A stretch of 64,000 bases of DNA from Lacticaseibacillus paracasei subsp. paracasei (lineage in GTDB: Bacteria; Bacillota; Bacilli; Lactobacillales; Lactobacillaceae), in the NCBI RefSeq assembly GCF_000829035.1, contig NZ_AP012541.1, forward strand, positions 992,001-1,056,000. Reading direction: 5' to 3'. Each line of letters opens with the position of its first letter. Position 1 is the stretch's first letter. The position numbers and the translations under genes are program-made. The notes below the pieces were generated by a model, which saw nothing but the letters and a program-made list of their open reading frames with translations, had not been told where the DNA came from and searched no databases. This document shows positions 1 to 8,858 of the stretch, in pieces.

Positions 1-158
1 ATGGATCCAAGCGGTTCGCCGCTTAATGTATTCAGATCGAAGCCACCATTAATCAGTCCGTGCCGACCAGTTAGAATGTAGGCCGGCTTGCCGTTATCGG
101 TTTTGACCACACTTAAACTACTCGTGCTTAAAGCATTGATATCAAGATATAACGCCAT
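1..158 (-). CDS. Partial protein of unknown function, N-terminus only
   Basis: The reading frame runs leftward from an ATG at 156-158 and leaves the window, so only about 52 residues are visible (beginning MALYLDINALSTSSLSVV). A GGGAGG ribosome site lies about seven bases upstream, which supports this start. The visible part reads like the beginning of a beta-rich fold, with 'KPAYILTGRHGLINGGFDL' and a Leu-Ser-Gly-Glu turn. This vaguely recalls tubby C2/LURP-one-related proteins, but I cannot assign it from so little sequence. There is no signal peptide or membrane segment in the visible part. Moderately sure it is a real gene; its function is unknown. Confidence 0.6.
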   Translation of the reverse strand, partial: MALYLDINALSTSSLSVVKTDNGKPAYILTGRHGLINGGFDLNTLSGEPLGS

Positions 159-171
159 CGGCCAACCTCCC

Positions 172-318
172 TTATGGTGAGCGTGAACTGGCGCGGTTAG
201 AAACCGGAGCATAAGCGGGCTCAAGTGCGATGGGCGGGTTTTGCCCATTGTGCTTAAGGCCCTTATGAGCAGGTTTCTGCGTCAGTGAGCGCGTTATGGT
301 GAGCGTGAACCGGCGCGG
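172..318. repeat. Intergenic long-hairpin repeat, member 1
   Basis: A 25-base unit TTATGGTGAGCGTGAAC(C/T)GGCGCGG occurs twice (172-196 and 294-318, one mismatch). The sequence between folds back on itself as a long imperfect hairpin. Its arms include GATGGGC/GCCCATT, CATAAGCGGGC/GGCCCTTATG, AGAAACC/GGTTTCT, and terminal GCG-rich arms ending at GTGAGCGCG. Pieces recur elsewhere in the window: AACCGGAGCATAAGCGG recurs inverted near 22355, and the AGGTTTCTGCG...GCGCG end recurs near 7743 and 50647. It looks like a degenerate palindromic repeat family and contains no coding sequence. Confidence 0.6.
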
Positions 319-370
319 CGCTCGTGTTTAAAAAATTAAAATCAGCAAACTATCGCTGCGCCAATGATTA

Positions 371-1264
371 TTAGAATTGAGCGTTTGATTTTTCCGCCTT
401 ATTAATGCGAATGGCTTTGCGAATTGCCTGAGCAACGCCGTTTTCGCTATTAGTGGCAGTACTGCCCCATGCGAGCTTGGTGATTTCGGGGATGGCGTTT
501 CCCATCGCCATGCCATATTTGGCCATTTTGATCATGCTGGCGTCATTCAAGTTATCGCCGATTGTCATGACCTCATCCATGGTAATACCGCGTTGCTTAG
601 CGAAAGCTTCAACAGCATAACCTTTTTGCGCTTTGATGTTGTTGACCTCAATGTTATTCGCGGAGCTTGAGGTGACACTTAATTTACCGGTGGCATCAAA
701 AACCTTCGCTGGTGCTTTCAAAATATCGCGTTGCTCGCCAGTAAACGCAATGATTTTCATCACTTGGATAGTAGGGTCGGCTAGCAGTTCTTTATAGTCA
801 CTAACGTAATTGATGTTCATGATTTCCAGCCGTGCAGCTGCGAGCGCAACCGCCAGTTTGTAGGTTGTATCTGGGTTGAGATCAACCAATAGATCGGCAA
901 CATTTTGAATACGTTTGACGCGGCTGTCCGAAAAGACGCCTTTGTTGGTGATGATTTCAAAATAGATGTCGTCCTTTTGCAAGGTCTCGACAATGAAATC
1001 GCTTAGGTCACTAGCAATTGGAATCGTGACCACCAATTCGCCAGCCTCATCAAAAACCATGGCGCCGTTGAGTGTAATGAATGCTGGTTTGAGATCTTGG
1101 GCGGCAAGTAACGGTGTAGCTTTGGTGACGCCGCGGCCAGTTGCGACCATAAATTCGATACCAGCGGCTTGCGCGTCACGAATGGCTTGGGCGTTTTCGT
1201 CCGAAACTTCCATTTTGTCGTTTAAAAGTGTGCCATCCATGTCTGATGCGATAAGTTTGATCAT
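371..1264 (-). CDS. Cof-type HAD superfamily sugar-phosphate phosphatase
   Basis: This 297-residue cytoplasmic hydrolase of the Cof/YidA-like (HAD IIB) subfamily probably dephosphorylates sugar phosphates or related metabolites. The nucleophile motif DMDGT is at residues 8-12, with Asp8 as nucleophile and Asp10 as acid/base. The Mg-binding motif GDNLND lies near residue 237. The large middle section is the C2B cap that sets substrate choice. Length is usual for the family. The ATG start has GGAGGG about nine bases upstream. The gene is divergent from ung and stands alone. The substrate cannot be read from sequence. Confidence 0.88.
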   Translation of the reverse strand: MIKLIASDMDGTLLNDKMEVSDENAQAIRDAQAAGIEFMVATGRGVTKATPLLAAQDLKPAFITLNGAMVFDEAGELVVTIPIASDLSDFIVETLQKDDIYFEIITNKGVFSDSRVKRIQNVADLLVDLNPDTTYKLAVALAAARLEIMNINYVSDYKELLADPTIQVMKIIAFTGEQRDILKAPAKVFDATGKLSVTSSSANNIEVNNIKAQKGYAVEAFAKQRGITMDEVMTIGDNLNDASMIKMAKYGMAMGNAIPEITKLAWGSTATNSENGVAQAIRKAIRINKAEKSNAQF

Positions 1265-1383
1265 ATTTACTGTTCCCTCCGGTTTGTCATGGTGCGGTTA
1301 CGCCTCCAATTCTAGCATGAAAAAGCGTTTCCCGGTAGCAAACCCGCGGTGATTCTTGTACACTATTTGCGGAGGTGCACGTC

Positions 1384-2070
1384 TTGAAAACATTAATACA
1401 TAATGACTGGCAGACGGTGCTGGAACCGGTATTTGAAAGTCCTGAGTATGCTCAACTGCATGCGTTCTTAAAAGAAGAATACGCGACAAAAACGATTTAC
1501 CCTGAAATGCACCATATTTTTCAGGCATTCGAATGGACACCTTTCCATGATGTGAAGGTGGTCATTCTAGGCCAGGACCCTTACCACAATCCGCGGCAGG
1601 CGGTTGGTGCGAGCTTTGCGGTGGCACCCGGTGTCGCTTTGCCGCCGTCTCTGCAAAACATTTATAAAGAGTTGCAAAGCGATTTAGGCTATCCACCGGT
1701 CCATCATGGTTATTTGAAGGCGTGGGCGGACCAAGGCGTTCTATTGTTGAATGCCGTTTTGACGGTACAAGCCGGCGAAGCCTATTCCCATCAGAATCAT
1801 GGCTGGGAAGAGTTGACAGATGCTGCCATTGCTGCCTTGTCTGCACGCGGCGGCGTTGTGTTCATCCTGTGGGGGAACGCGGCCAAAAAAAAGGCGGCCG
1901 TGATTGATACGAGCAAGAACGCGATTATTGCATCAGCGCACCCAAGCCCGTTATCTGCATCTCGTGGCTTCTTTGGCAGTCGCCCGTTTTCGCGCACCAA
2001 TGCGGCACTAGAAAAAATGGGCGAGGCCCCGATTAATTGGCAGTTACCAGAAACGGTGAAGGCGGATTAA
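1384..2070 (+). CDS. ung: Uracil-DNA glycosylase (family 1)
   Basis: Removes uracil from DNA as the first step of base-excision repair. The 228-residue protein has the water-activating motif GQDPYH (residues 63-68, Asp65 catalytic) and the DNA-intercalating loop HPSPLSA near residue 186, both diagnostic of family 1 UDG. I chose the TTG at 1384 because GGAGG at 1371-1375 sits eight bases before it. An in-frame GTG at 1375 overlaps that ribosome site and is unlikely. It lies upstream of pta on the same strand with a 121-base gap, probably with a separate pta promoter. Confidence 0.95.
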   Translation: MKTLIHNDWQTVLEPVFESPEYAQLHAFLKEEYATKTIYPEMHHIFQAFEWTPFHDVKVVILGQDPYHNPRQAVGASFAVAPGVALPPSLQNIYKELQSDLGYPPVHHGYLKAWADQGVLLLNAVLTVQAGEAYSHQNHGWEELTDAAIAALSARGGVVFILWGNAAKKKAAVIDTSKNAIIASAHPSPLSASRGFFGSRPFSRTNAALEKMGEAPINWQLPETVKAD

Positions 2071-2191
2071 CCTGAATTGACTAGCCTTAAGTGGCTCAGA
2101 CACACTGTTTTTCCATTGTCTTCGACTAGTCACGACCCGATAAAAACGGTATGATGAACAAGAATAAAGCGCTTTTATGGAGGGATAAGAT

Positions 2192-3169
2192 TTGGACCTA
2201 TTTGAAAGTTTAAAAGACAAGATTAATGGCAAAAATTTACGGATTGTATTTCCGGAGGGCGAAGATCCGCGCGTTTTGGGCGCAGCAGTTCGGCTCGCAG
2301 CTGACGGGTTGATACAGGCCATCGTGCTAGGTAATCCTGATAAGATTCAGACATTGGCAGCTGCTAAAAGCTGGGATCTCAGCAAGTTGACAGTTCACGA
2401 TCCAGCCAACGATGACATTCACGCTAAAATGGTTGCGGCCTTCGTTGAGCGTCGCAAAGGCAAGGCAACCCCAGAACAGGCCGAAAAAATTGTTCAGGAT
2501 GCCAATTATTTTGGTACGATGCTGGTTTACATGAAGGAAGCAGACGGTATGGTTTCAGGCGCAGTTCATTCAACGGCTGACACAGTCCGGCCTGCTTTGC
2601 AAATTATCAAGACGCGTCCTGGCGTGCATTTGGTCAGTGGTGCGTTCATTATGCAGCGTGGCCGTGACGAACGCTACTTATTCGCGGATAACGCCATCAA
2701 CATTGATCCAGATGCTGATCAGCTGGCTGAAATTGCGGTTGAGTCAGCTAAAACCGCTGCCTTGTTTGATATCGAACCACCGCGCGTCGCCTTGCTGTCA
2801 TTCTCAACCAAAGGCAGTGCTAAGGGACTGCAAGTAGATAAGGTAGTTGAAGCCACTAAGAAAGCTCATGAACTGGCACCTGATTTGGCCTTAGATGGTG
2901 AGTTACAATTTGATGCTGCTTTTGTCCCAAGCGTTGCCAAGCAAAAAGCCCCTGATTCCAAAGTGGCTGGGGAAGCGAATGTTTTCATTTTCCCTGAATT
3001 ACAATCCGGTAATATTGGTTATAAGATTGCGCAACGATTCGGCGGGTTTGAAGCCATTGGCCCAATTTTGCAAGGTTTGAATCAGCCAGTTTCTGATTTG
3101 AGTCGTGGGGCAAATGAAGAGGATGTCTATAAGTTGGCCATTATTACAGCGGCCCAGACCTTGCTATGA
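2192..3169 (+). CDS. pta: Phosphate acetyltransferase
   Basis: Interconverts acetyl-CoA and acetyl phosphate in the pyruvate-to-acetate branch of fermentation. The 325-residue protein is the short, single-domain form typical of Bacillota. Features include the N-terminal 'RIVFPEGEDPR', the 'SGAVHSTADTVRPALQ' stretch around residues 125-140, and the C-terminal 'NVFIFPELQSGNIGYK' with 'RFGG', all characteristic of the PTA_PTB family. The start is TTG with GGAGGG seven bases upstream. The stop overlaps tsaE by four bases (ATGA), so the two are translationally coupled. No ackA follows in this window. Confidence 0.95.
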   Translation: MDLFESLKDKINGKNLRIVFPEGEDPRVLGAAVRLAADGLIQAIVLGNPDKIQTLAAAKSWDLSKLTVHDPANDDIHAKMVAAFVERRKGKATPEQAEKIVQDANYFGTMLVYMKEADGMVSGAVHSTADTVRPALQIIKTRPGVHLVSGAFIMQRGRDERYLFADNAINIDPDADQLAEIAVESAKTAALFDIEPPRVALLSFSTKGSAKGLQVDKVVEATKKAHELAPDLALDGELQFDAAFVPSVAKQKAPDSKVAGEANVFIFPELQSGNIGYKIAQRFGGFEAIGPILQGLNQPVSDLSRGANEEDVYKLAIITAAQTLL

Positions 3170-3627
3170 CAAGTTTGAAAAAAGACTTCACTAGTGAGGC
3201 AGCCCTGCAATCCTTTGCGGCTTCACTGGGACCGCAGTTGCAAGCGGGAGACGTTTTGCTGCTGGATGGTGACTTGGGTGCTGGTAAAACTAGTTTCACC
3301 AAGGGCTTGGCAAAGGGCTTAGGCATCACCGATTACGTCAAAAGTCCAACATTTACAATTGTTCGCGAGTATCGTCATGGCCGATTACCGCTGTATCATA
3401 TGGATCTGTATCGCTTAGAAGACGGTGGGGCCGAGGATCTCGGTCTTGAAGAGTACTTCGAAGGTGATGGGGTGTCTGTCGTGGAATGGCCGGATTTTTT
3501 GGGATTAAGTGAACCAGAGACCTATCTGATGATTCATTTTCAAAAAGATGACAATGAAGATACAACGCGGCATCTCGAATTTGTGCCGTTTGGCCAACAC
3601 TATGAGAATTTACTCGAAAGCCTATGA
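3166..3627 (+). CDS. tsaE: tRNA threonylcarbamoyladenosine biosynthesis ATPase TsaE
   Basis: TsaE is the ATPase that works with TsaB and TsaD to install t6A at position 37 of ANN-decoding tRNAs. The 153-residue protein has a Walker A motif GDLGAGKT (about residues 35-42), then 'VKSPTFTIVREY' and 'HMDLYRLED', both TsaE hallmarks. The 'EWPDF' segment near residue 106 also fits. The start overlaps the pta stop by four bases. A strong terminator follows immediately, so this is the last gene of the pta operon. In other Bacillota tsaE often sits with a GNAT gene or tsaB; here neither is adjacent. Confidence 0.93.
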   Translation: MTSLKKDFTSEAALQSFAASLGPQLQAGDVLLLDGDLGAGKTSFTKGLAKGLGITDYVKSPTFTIVREYRHGRLPLYHMDLYRLEDGGAEDLGLEEYFEGDGVSVVEWPDFLGLSEPETYLMIHFQKDDNEDTTRHLEFVPFGQHYENLLESL

Positions 3628-3631
3628 TAGC

Positions 3632-3662
3632 AAGCACGCAAAGAACATTTGCGTGCTTTTTT
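3632..3662 (+). terminator. Rho-independent terminator after tsaE
   Basis: AGCACGCAAA and TTTGCGTGCT form a ten-base-pair stem with a five-base loop followed by a run of T, five bases after the tsaE stop. Confidence 0.88.
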
Positions 3663-3709
3663 GATTTGGTTTGGTAAAGTGGTGCAGAACAAAGAAAAGG
3701 CGGTGCGTT

Positions 3710-3814
3710 ATGAAATTTGGCGAACAGTTGGCCGCTTTGTTTGTTGGGCTTTTCGTTGGCGAAGTCACAATCTGGGCAGTTATCCACACTTTTCGAAGAC
3801 AATGGCGTGCATGA
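3710..3814 (+). CDS. Small single-span membrane protein, 34 residues
   Basis: A short frame with an ATG at 3710 preceded by AAAGGCGG at good spacing. It encodes 34 residues beginning MKFGEQLAALFVGLFVGEV: one hydrophobic helix (about residues 8-26), then a basic tail 'HTFRRQWRA'. This layout is typical of genuine small membrane proteins. The overlapping 88-residue frame starting at 3649 in another phase has no such features. It lies alone between the tsaE terminator and a repeat. Function unknown. Conservation in related genomes would decide whether it is real. Confidence 0.5.
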   Translation: MKFGEQLAALFVGLFVGEVTIWAVIHTFRRQWRA

Positions 3815-3940
3815 GGGTCACAGAATTTGGTCTGGCTACTTTCACTAGGACAATAAATCTACTTTTGATAACACGTTATACTTTGATAACCAAAGTATGC
3901 ATGGTAGACTATTGACAACGTGAGAAAGTGAGCTAATTCA

Positions 3941-4055
3941 TAACGTGAACAGGCACGTTGGCAAGCTGAGATATTGGTCTTAGGCGTGATGACCAGTTGT
4001 TTGTCATTGCTTCTGAGGCTCTTACCATAGAGGCTTGAGCATCTGTGAGCGCGTT
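3941..4055. repeat. Intergenic long-hairpin repeat, member 2
   Basis: Begins with TAACGTGAACAGGC and ends with CTGTGAGCGCGTT, the same kind of ends as the copy at 172-318. The centre carries GCGTGATGACCA...TTTGTCATTGC, a hairpin in the same relative position. It is more diverged than member 1. It sits directly before the ribosome site of the ABC transporter gene, so its right end may be in the leader of that mRNA. Confidence 0.45.
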
Positions 4056-4076
4056 TTAAGTAAAGGAGTAGTGGCC

Positions 4077-4973
4077 ATGCTAGAAGTCAAGGATCTTGTG
4101 AAGACCTTCGGCACGATGACGGCGGTTGATCAGGAGAGCTTCACCGTTAAACCAGGTGAAATCATGGGGTTGATCGGCCAAAACGGGGCGGGGAAGACGA
4201 CAACATTTCGGATGATTTTGAATTTTTTGACACCAGACTCTGGTGCCATCACTTGGAATGGTCATCCGTTAACAGCTAAAGATTATGACACCATTGGATA
4301 TTTACCAGAAGAGCGCGGTTTATATCCAAAGATGCGGGTTCAAGATCAAATTATTTATTTTGCGCGCTTGCGTGGTATGCGCACGTCAGAAATTAAAGCC
4401 AAGATTCCAGAATGGATGGACCGATTTCAGGTTAAAGGCAAGCCTACCGATAAAATCAAAGACTTAAGTAAGGGGAATCAGCAAAAAGTTCAGGTCATTG
4501 CCACAATGATTCATATGCCAAAGCTGGTTATTCTAGATGAGCCTTTTTCGGGACTTGATCCGGTTAACTCAAGCCTGTTGATGGCTGGCATTCAGATGCT
4601 GAAAGATAATGGCGCTGCGATTATCTATTCCAGCCATGATATGGCTAACGTTGAGGCTGTTTCCGATCATCTGGTGATGCTGAAACAGGGACGGATGGTC
4701 TTAAACGGAGCGGTTGGTGAGATTCGCGAAAGTTTTGGTCGGACCAAACTATTCATTGAGTCAGGGTTGACTGCCGATGACTTGCGTGAATTTGACGGGG
4801 TAACGAAAATCAAGCAGCATGGTCAAGAATTTGAGTTGACCTTAGCCGATCCGGCAGTTGGTCACCAGATTTTTGCTAAAGCAACGGAAAATGGCTACAT
4901 ACCAGAGTTCCGTCAACAACCACCGACACTTGATGAAATCTTCCGTTTGAAAGCAGGTGAAGCTGATGCATAA
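4077..4973 (+). CDS. ABC transporter ATP-binding protein (NatA-like)
   Basis: Cytoplasmic ATPase of an ABC-2 type exporter, 298 residues. Walker A is GQNGAGKTT (about residues 35-43), the signature is LSKGNQQKV (near 135), and Walker B is LVILDEPFSGLDP (near 153). The signature has K in place of the usual G (LSGGQ becomes LSKGN), as in NatA/YhaQ-type proteins. The C-terminal 70 residues form the DUF4162-like tail of this subfamily. I chose the ATG at 4077 because AAAGGAG lies eight bases before it; upstream in-frame starts lie before the ribosome site. It overlaps the permease gene by eight bases. The transported substrate (sodium, drug or peptide) is unknown. Confidence 0.9.
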   Translation: MLEVKDLVKTFGTMTAVDQESFTVKPGEIMGLIGQNGAGKTTTFRMILNFLTPDSGAITWNGHPLTAKDYDTIGYLPEERGLYPKMRVQDQIIYFARLRGMRTSEIKAKIPEWMDRFQVKGKPTDKIKDLSKGNQQKVQVIATMIHMPKLVILDEPFSGLDPVNSSLLMAGIQMLKDNGAAIIYSSHDMANVEAVSDHLVMLKQGRMVLNGAVGEIRESFGRTKLFIESGLTADDLREFDGVTKIKQHGQEFELTLADPAVGHQIFAKATENGYIPEFRQQPPTLDEIFRLKAGEADA

Positions 4974-6225
4974 GTTTTGGGTGGTTATGAGTCAGGTCTA
5001 TAAGAAAAATGCCAGAAGTGGTTCATGGATTTTTCTAGTATTGTCACCGCTATTTTTCCTTGCGATTGCTTTTGGAATTGTTTTTTATATTTCCAAAACG
5101 CAAGCACCTGCTCAGGTCGCAGTTGTCAGTGACGTTGGCGTTGTGCGCCAAGCATTGAGTAAACAAAGTACCAGTGATTTACGCTTTAAGCCGTATACTT
5201 CTGCTAAAAAAGCCAATGATGCACTGAACAAAGAAGATCTTGATGGCATTTTAACGGTGAATGCCAAAGATGACTTCAAGTCGCATTATGTTGCTCGCGA
5301 TAACGGTCAGACAGTTGAGACTTCAACGCTGGTGGCAGCGCTGAGCGGATTGAAATTGAGCAGCACGGCCGCAGCCATGAAGCTGACACCAGCTCAGGTT
5401 AAGGCTTTAACGGCACCGCCGACAGTGACATCGAAAACGGTTGCCATTGAGGATGGCAAGCAGGTAGCCAAATCCAATACGGCACAACTTATGAATCATG
5501 GCCTTGCGCTCGTTTCAATGGTTTTGATTCTGATGGTCACCATGGTGTATGGTTCTATTCTGGCACAGGAAATTGCAACTGAAAAAGGCTCGCGAATCAT
5601 GGAGATCCTTTTGTCCTCTGTCAGTGCCACGACGCAATTCTTTGGCAAGTTGGCGGGTATTTTCGCCTTGTTGCTGACACAACTGGTTATTTACGTGATT
5701 GCCGGTGTTATCGGCTGGCAATTTTTGAAAAATCAAACAATGGTTGCCGGCTTGTTAAAGCAAGTGGATCTTTCGATACTAGCTTCTGGGACAACCGCCA
5801 TGATTGCGCTTTTCTTTATCATCGGCACACTCACTTATTCGGTCTTGGCTGCATTAACCGGCTCGCTTGTTTCTAATCAGGAACAAGTCCAGCAAGCTGT
5901 TATGCCAATTACCATGCTGGGGATGATCGGCTACTTCATTACAATCGCCGCCCAAGCCAATGATTCGACGCTGGCACAAGTAACAAGCTACGTGCCTTTC
6001 TTGAATGTTTTTGTTATGCCAACGCAGATGTCGCTAGGCCGAGCAAGTATGGGTCAGGCATGGGTCAGTGTCGGTATTAGTGTCGTCTTTCTCGCCTTGT
6101 TTACTTTCTTTACGGTCGCGGTTTATCGGAATAACGTCTTGGTCTATTCCGGTTCGGGCTTGTGGCAATCAATGAAGACCTCCTTTAGCATTTGGAAGGC
6201 GGAACGCGGTGTGGCTAAAAAATAA
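4966..6225 (+). CDS. ABC-2 type transporter permease (NatB-like)
   Basis: Membrane half of the exporter encoded with the upstream ATPase, about 419 residues. One membrane segment at the N-terminus is followed by a large extracytoplasmic domain (about residues 45-170), then five or so segments in the C-terminal half. This is the ABC2_membrane_3 layout. The motif 'EIATEKGSRIMEILLSS' near residue 205 is the cytoplasmic coupling helix typical of NatB and YhaP proteins. The ATG at 4966 has AGGTGA five bases upstream, and an in-frame GTG lies at 4957. The frame overlaps the ATPase stop, so the pair is coupled. The substrate is not deducible. Confidence 0.88.
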   Translation: MHKFWVVMSQVYKKNARSGSWIFLVLSPLFFLAIAFGIVFYISKTQAPAQVAVVSDVGVVRQALSKQSTSDLRFKPYTSAKKANDALNKEDLDGILTVNAKDDFKSHYVARDNGQTVETSTLVAALSGLKLSSTAAAMKLTPAQVKALTAPPTVTSKTVAIEDGKQVAKSNTAQLMNHGLALVSMVLILMVTMVYGSILAQEIATEKGSRIMEILLSSVSATTQFFGKLAGIFALLLTQLVIYVIAGVIGWQFLKNQTMVAGLLKQVDLSILASGTTAMIALFFIIGTLTYSVLAALTGSLVSNQEQVQQAVMPITMLGMIGYFITIAAQANDSTLAQVTSYVPFLNVFVMPTQMSLGRASMGQAWVSVGISVVFLALFTFFTVAVYRNNVLVYSGSGLWQSMKTSFSIWKAERGVAKK

Positions 6226-6251
6226 ATATAATTAGGCAAAATAGGCAAAAT

Positions 6252-6284
6252 AAAAAGGCGATTCCTCAGCGGAGTCGCCTTTTT
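6252..6284. terminator. Bidirectional terminator between convergent genes
   Basis: AAAAAGGCGATTCC and GGAGTCGCCTTTTT form a 14-pair stem with a short loop. A-tract and T-tract flank it, so it can stop both the permease transcript (+) and the exonuclease transcript (-). Confidence 0.88.
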
Positions 6285-6359
6285 GCATGGCAGCTGTATT
6301 CAGCAGTTAATGAGCGCGCAGTCGGGTCAAACGTTGAGCGGTTGCCAGTCGTACCTGAA

Positions 6360-6902
6360 TCAACCCGCTTTTGAAAGTTTCATCATGCTTTTAATCCGCG
6401 CTTCGCCAAAGTGCTCATTTTCGGCGATCAAAATCCGTGCACAGGCATAACTATCCGCTAAGGCATTGTGGTGATGCTCAAGCGGAATGTGTAAGGCGGC
6501 ACTGACAGTATCTAACCGATGATTCGGCAACTTCGGCAAAAATTGTCGCGAGGTTTTAACCGTGTCAATCACTTGATAGCGCGGCGCCGCAATGCCGTAA
6601 CGATCCAGTGTCAGTCGCATAACCGAAACATCAAACGGTGCATTGTGAGCGGTCACGATCCGACCTGGCGTATAGAACATTTGAATATGCGGCCAAACTT
6701 GATCAAATGTTGGCTGATCTTGAACCATTTCAGGGGTGATGCCATGAATGTGAATGTTTTGGGCATCAAACTGCATCTGCGGATTAATAAGGGTGTAAAA
6801 ACTGTCAACCACCTTATTTTGCTGGACGACCACGAGCGCCAATGAACACGCTGAGGCTCGCTTGCGATTGGCGGTTTCGAAATCCATGGCGATAAAGTCC
6901 AT
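6360..6902 (-). CDS. DnaQ-like 3'-5' exonuclease (DEDDh)
   Basis: This 180-residue DEDD-family exonuclease is a stand-alone relative of the PolIII epsilon subunit. Exo I is DFETA (Asp7, Glu9), Exo II contains 'TAHNAPFDVSV' with its Asp, and Exo III is 'HNALADSYACA' with His and Asp, placing it in the DEDDh group. There is no BRCT or helicase extension as found in PolC or DinG. AGGAG lies upstream of the ATG. It starts 11 bases after the exoA stop on the same strand, so the two nucleases are probably co-transcribed. Role in repair or RNA turnover is uncertain. Confidence 0.87.
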   Translation of the reverse strand: MDFIAMDFETANRKRASACSLALVVVQQNKVVDSFYTLINPQMQFDAQNIHIHGITPEMVQDQPTFDQVWPHIQMFYTPGRIVTAHNAPFDVSVMRLTLDRYGIAAPRYQVIDTVKTSRQFLPKLPNHRLDTVSAALHIPLEHHHNALADSYACARILIAENEHFGEARIKSMMKLSKAG

Positions 6903-6913
6903 CGTATTTTCTC

Positions 6914-7672
6914 CTAAATCAAGTCTTTTGTGACAAGTTCAACTGGACAGTGGTCACTGCCCATAATGTCGGTCAGAATTTTTGCATCCTGAATATATGG
7001 TTTGAAGTCACGGCTGCTGACAAAGTAGTCAATACGCCAACCAGCGTTATTAGCGCGGGCATGGAATCGATAACTCCACCATGAGTAAGTGACGGTATCT
7101 GGATACAAGTTCCGGAATGTATCGATAAAGCCGCTATCTAACTGTTTTGTAAAGTCAGCCCGTTCTTCATCGGTAAAGCCGGCGTTGTGGTGATTGGTCT
7201 TGTCATTTTTAAGGTCGATTTCTTGGTGCGCGACATTTAAATCGCCGCAGTAAACGAGCGGCTTTTTGGCCGCGAGTTGGTTCGTGTAGGCAAGAAAATC
7301 TTTGTCCCATTGCTGGCGGTAATCCAGCCGCTTCAGTTCACCACCAGAGTTCGGCGTATAAACCGTCATCAAATAGAAGTTTGGATACTCTAAGGTAATG
7401 ATCCGGCCTTCAGTATCATGTTCAGGAACGCCCATCCCATACGTGACATTGAGCGGTTCATGTTTGGTGAAAATGGCCGTACCAGAATAGCCTTTGCGTT
7501 CAGCGTAGTTAAAGTATTGATGATAGCCAGGCAGATCAAGTTCAACTTGGCCTGCCTGCATTTTGGTTTCCTGCAAACAGAACCAGTCGGCGTCTAATTC
7601 ATTAAAAATAGTCATAAAGTCTTTTTTTAAAACAGCTCGTAAGCCATTCACGTTCCAAGAAATTAATTTCAT
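6914..7672 (-). CDS. exoA: Exodeoxyribonuclease III / AP endonuclease
   Basis: Class II AP endonuclease of the Xth/ExoA family, which cuts DNA at abasic sites and trims 3' ends. The roughly 252-residue protein shows 'SWNVNGLRA' (Asn7-type metal site), 'FCLQETKMQ' (metal-binding Glu near residue 34), 'YCGDLNVAH' (catalytic Asp and Asn) and 'SDHCPVELV' (catalytic His near the C-terminus). I prefer the ATG at 7670-7672, matching the family start MKLISWN. In-frame TTG and GTG codons lie 3 and 12 bases upstream, and the GTG overlaps the GGAG. It functions with ung in base-excision repair. Confidence 0.93.
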   Translation of the reverse strand: MKLISWNVNGLRAVLKKDFMTIFNELDADWFCLQETKMQAGQVELDLPGYHQYFNYAERKGYSGTAIFTKHEPLNVTYGMGVPEHDTEGRIITLEYPNFYLMTVYTPNSGGELKRLDYRQQWDKDFLAYTNQLAAKKPLVYCGDLNVAHQEIDLKNDKTNHHNAGFTDEERADFTKQLDSGFIDTFRNLYPDTVTYSWWSYRFHARANNAGWRIDYFVSSRDFKPYIQDAKILTDIMGSDHCPVELVTKDLI

Positions 7673-7742
7673 CAAATGATTCACTCCTAACGATGCATTG
7701 CGGTTCCATTCTACTAGATTTGACAGATGATTGCGATATGCA

Positions 7743-7778
7743 GAGCGCGAACAGGCTTCTGCGCCTGAGAGCGCGTTT
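7743..7778. repeat. Short member of the intergenic repeat family
   Basis: GAGCGCGAACAGGCTTCTGCGCCTGAGAGCGCG-type sequence. The two ends pair (GCGC...AGGC / GCCT...GCGC) around a tiny loop. It resembles the two outer ends of the longer elements (172-318, 50647-50762) joined without the middle, as expected for an internally deleted copy. Confidence 0.45.
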
Positions 7779-7931
7779 TCTACGAGAAGTCAAAACACAG
7801 AAGTATCATTCAATTCAATTTCTAAGACTGACAGTAAAGATCTAGGGAAAGCTCTTCACAGCCTTCCCGTGTTCATAACAGCAATTATCTGCTAAAATAG
7901 CTTAGTAGTATTTGTGAAAGGACCTGATGTT

Positions 7932-8837
7932 GTGGTGGATGCGCCGCGTACGCTTGAAGGAATTACCATGATGCATGATGAACCTTTGAGTCATTATACG
8001 TTTACGAAAACCGGGGGACCGGCTGATTTATTGGCGTTTCCCAAAAATGTGGCCGAAGTGCGGGCATTAGTTGATGACGCTCGTGACCAAGGCTTGCCTT
8101 TGACGGTGATTGGAAATGCCAGCAATTTAATTGTCCGGGATGGTGGCATTCGCGGACTGGTGTTGATTTTAACCGAAATGAAAACCATCACGGCCAGTGG
8201 CAATCAAGTGACAGCTGAGGCGGGGGCGCGGTTGATTGATACAACCGAAGCAGCTTACCGAGCAGGTTTGACTGGTCTTGAGTTTGCTGCTGGCATTCCT
8301 GGCAGTGTTGGCGGCGCTGTTTTCATGAACGCAGGCGCTTACGATGGTGAAGTCTGCAACGTCATCAGCAGTGTTGACGTTTTGACGCGAGAAGGCGAAT
8401 TAAAGACGTATGATCACCGTGAACTGAAATTCCGTTATCGGCACAGTGTTGTTCAGGATACAGGTGATGTCGTCTTAAGCGCTACCTTTACGCTCAAAGC
8501 GGGTGACAAACCAGTCATTCGAGCAAAAATGGATGAGTTGAATGCGCGTCGGGCGGCTAAACAACCACTTGAATATCCTTCTTGCGGGTCGGTCTTTAAA
8601 CGGCCAAAGGGGCATTTTGTTGGCCCAATGATCCAAAAAGCTGGTCTGCAAGGTCATATTATCGGTGGGGCACAGGTGTCAAAGAAACATGCTGGCTTCA
8701 TCATCAACCTCGGCGATGCAACCGCAACGGATTACCTAGACATGATTCATCTTATACAAAAAACAGTGAAAGCTAAATTTGATGTTGATCTGGAAACCGA
8801 GGTTCGAATTATCGGTGAACCTAGTCAACCAAAATAG
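7932..8837 (+). CDS. murB: UDP-N-acetylenolpyruvoylglucosamine reductase
   Basis: FAD enzyme that reduces UDP-GlcNAc-enolpyruvate to UDP-MurNAc, the second committed step of peptidoglycan precursor synthesis. About 301 residues. The FAD-binding part has '[13 protein letters not shown]', '[10 protein letters not shown]' and '[22 protein letters not shown]'. The C-terminal domain has '[10 protein letters not shown]', containing the proton-donor Ser, and ends in 'ETEVRIIGE' with the catalytic Glu. The start is uncertain. AAAGGA at 7917-7922 points to GTG 7932 (or 7935); a further GTG at 7914 lies upstream of that site. A monocistronic or murB-antiporter unit is likely. Confidence 0.94.
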   Translation: MVDAPRTLEGITMMHDEPLSHYTFTKTGGPADLLAFPKNVAEVRALVDDARDQGLPLTVIGNASNLIVRDGGIRGLVLILTEMKTITASGNQVTAEAGARLIDTTEAAYRAGLTGLEFAAGIPGSVGGAVFMNAGAYDGEVCNVISSVDVLTREGELKTYDHRELKFRYRHSVVQDTGDVVLSATFTLKAGDKPVIRAKMDELNARRAAKQPLEYPSCGSVFKRPKGHFVGPMIQKAGLQGHIIGGAQVSKKHAGFIINLGDATATDYLDMIHLIQKTVKAKFDVDLETEVRIIGEPSQPK

Positions 8838-8858
8838 ACCTTAGAAAGGGGCGACACA

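Noticed and set aside
3649..3915. 88-residue frame after tsaE
   Set aside because: It starts inside the tsaE terminator and runs into the next intergenic stretch with no ribosome site; the 34-residue frame at 3710 is better.
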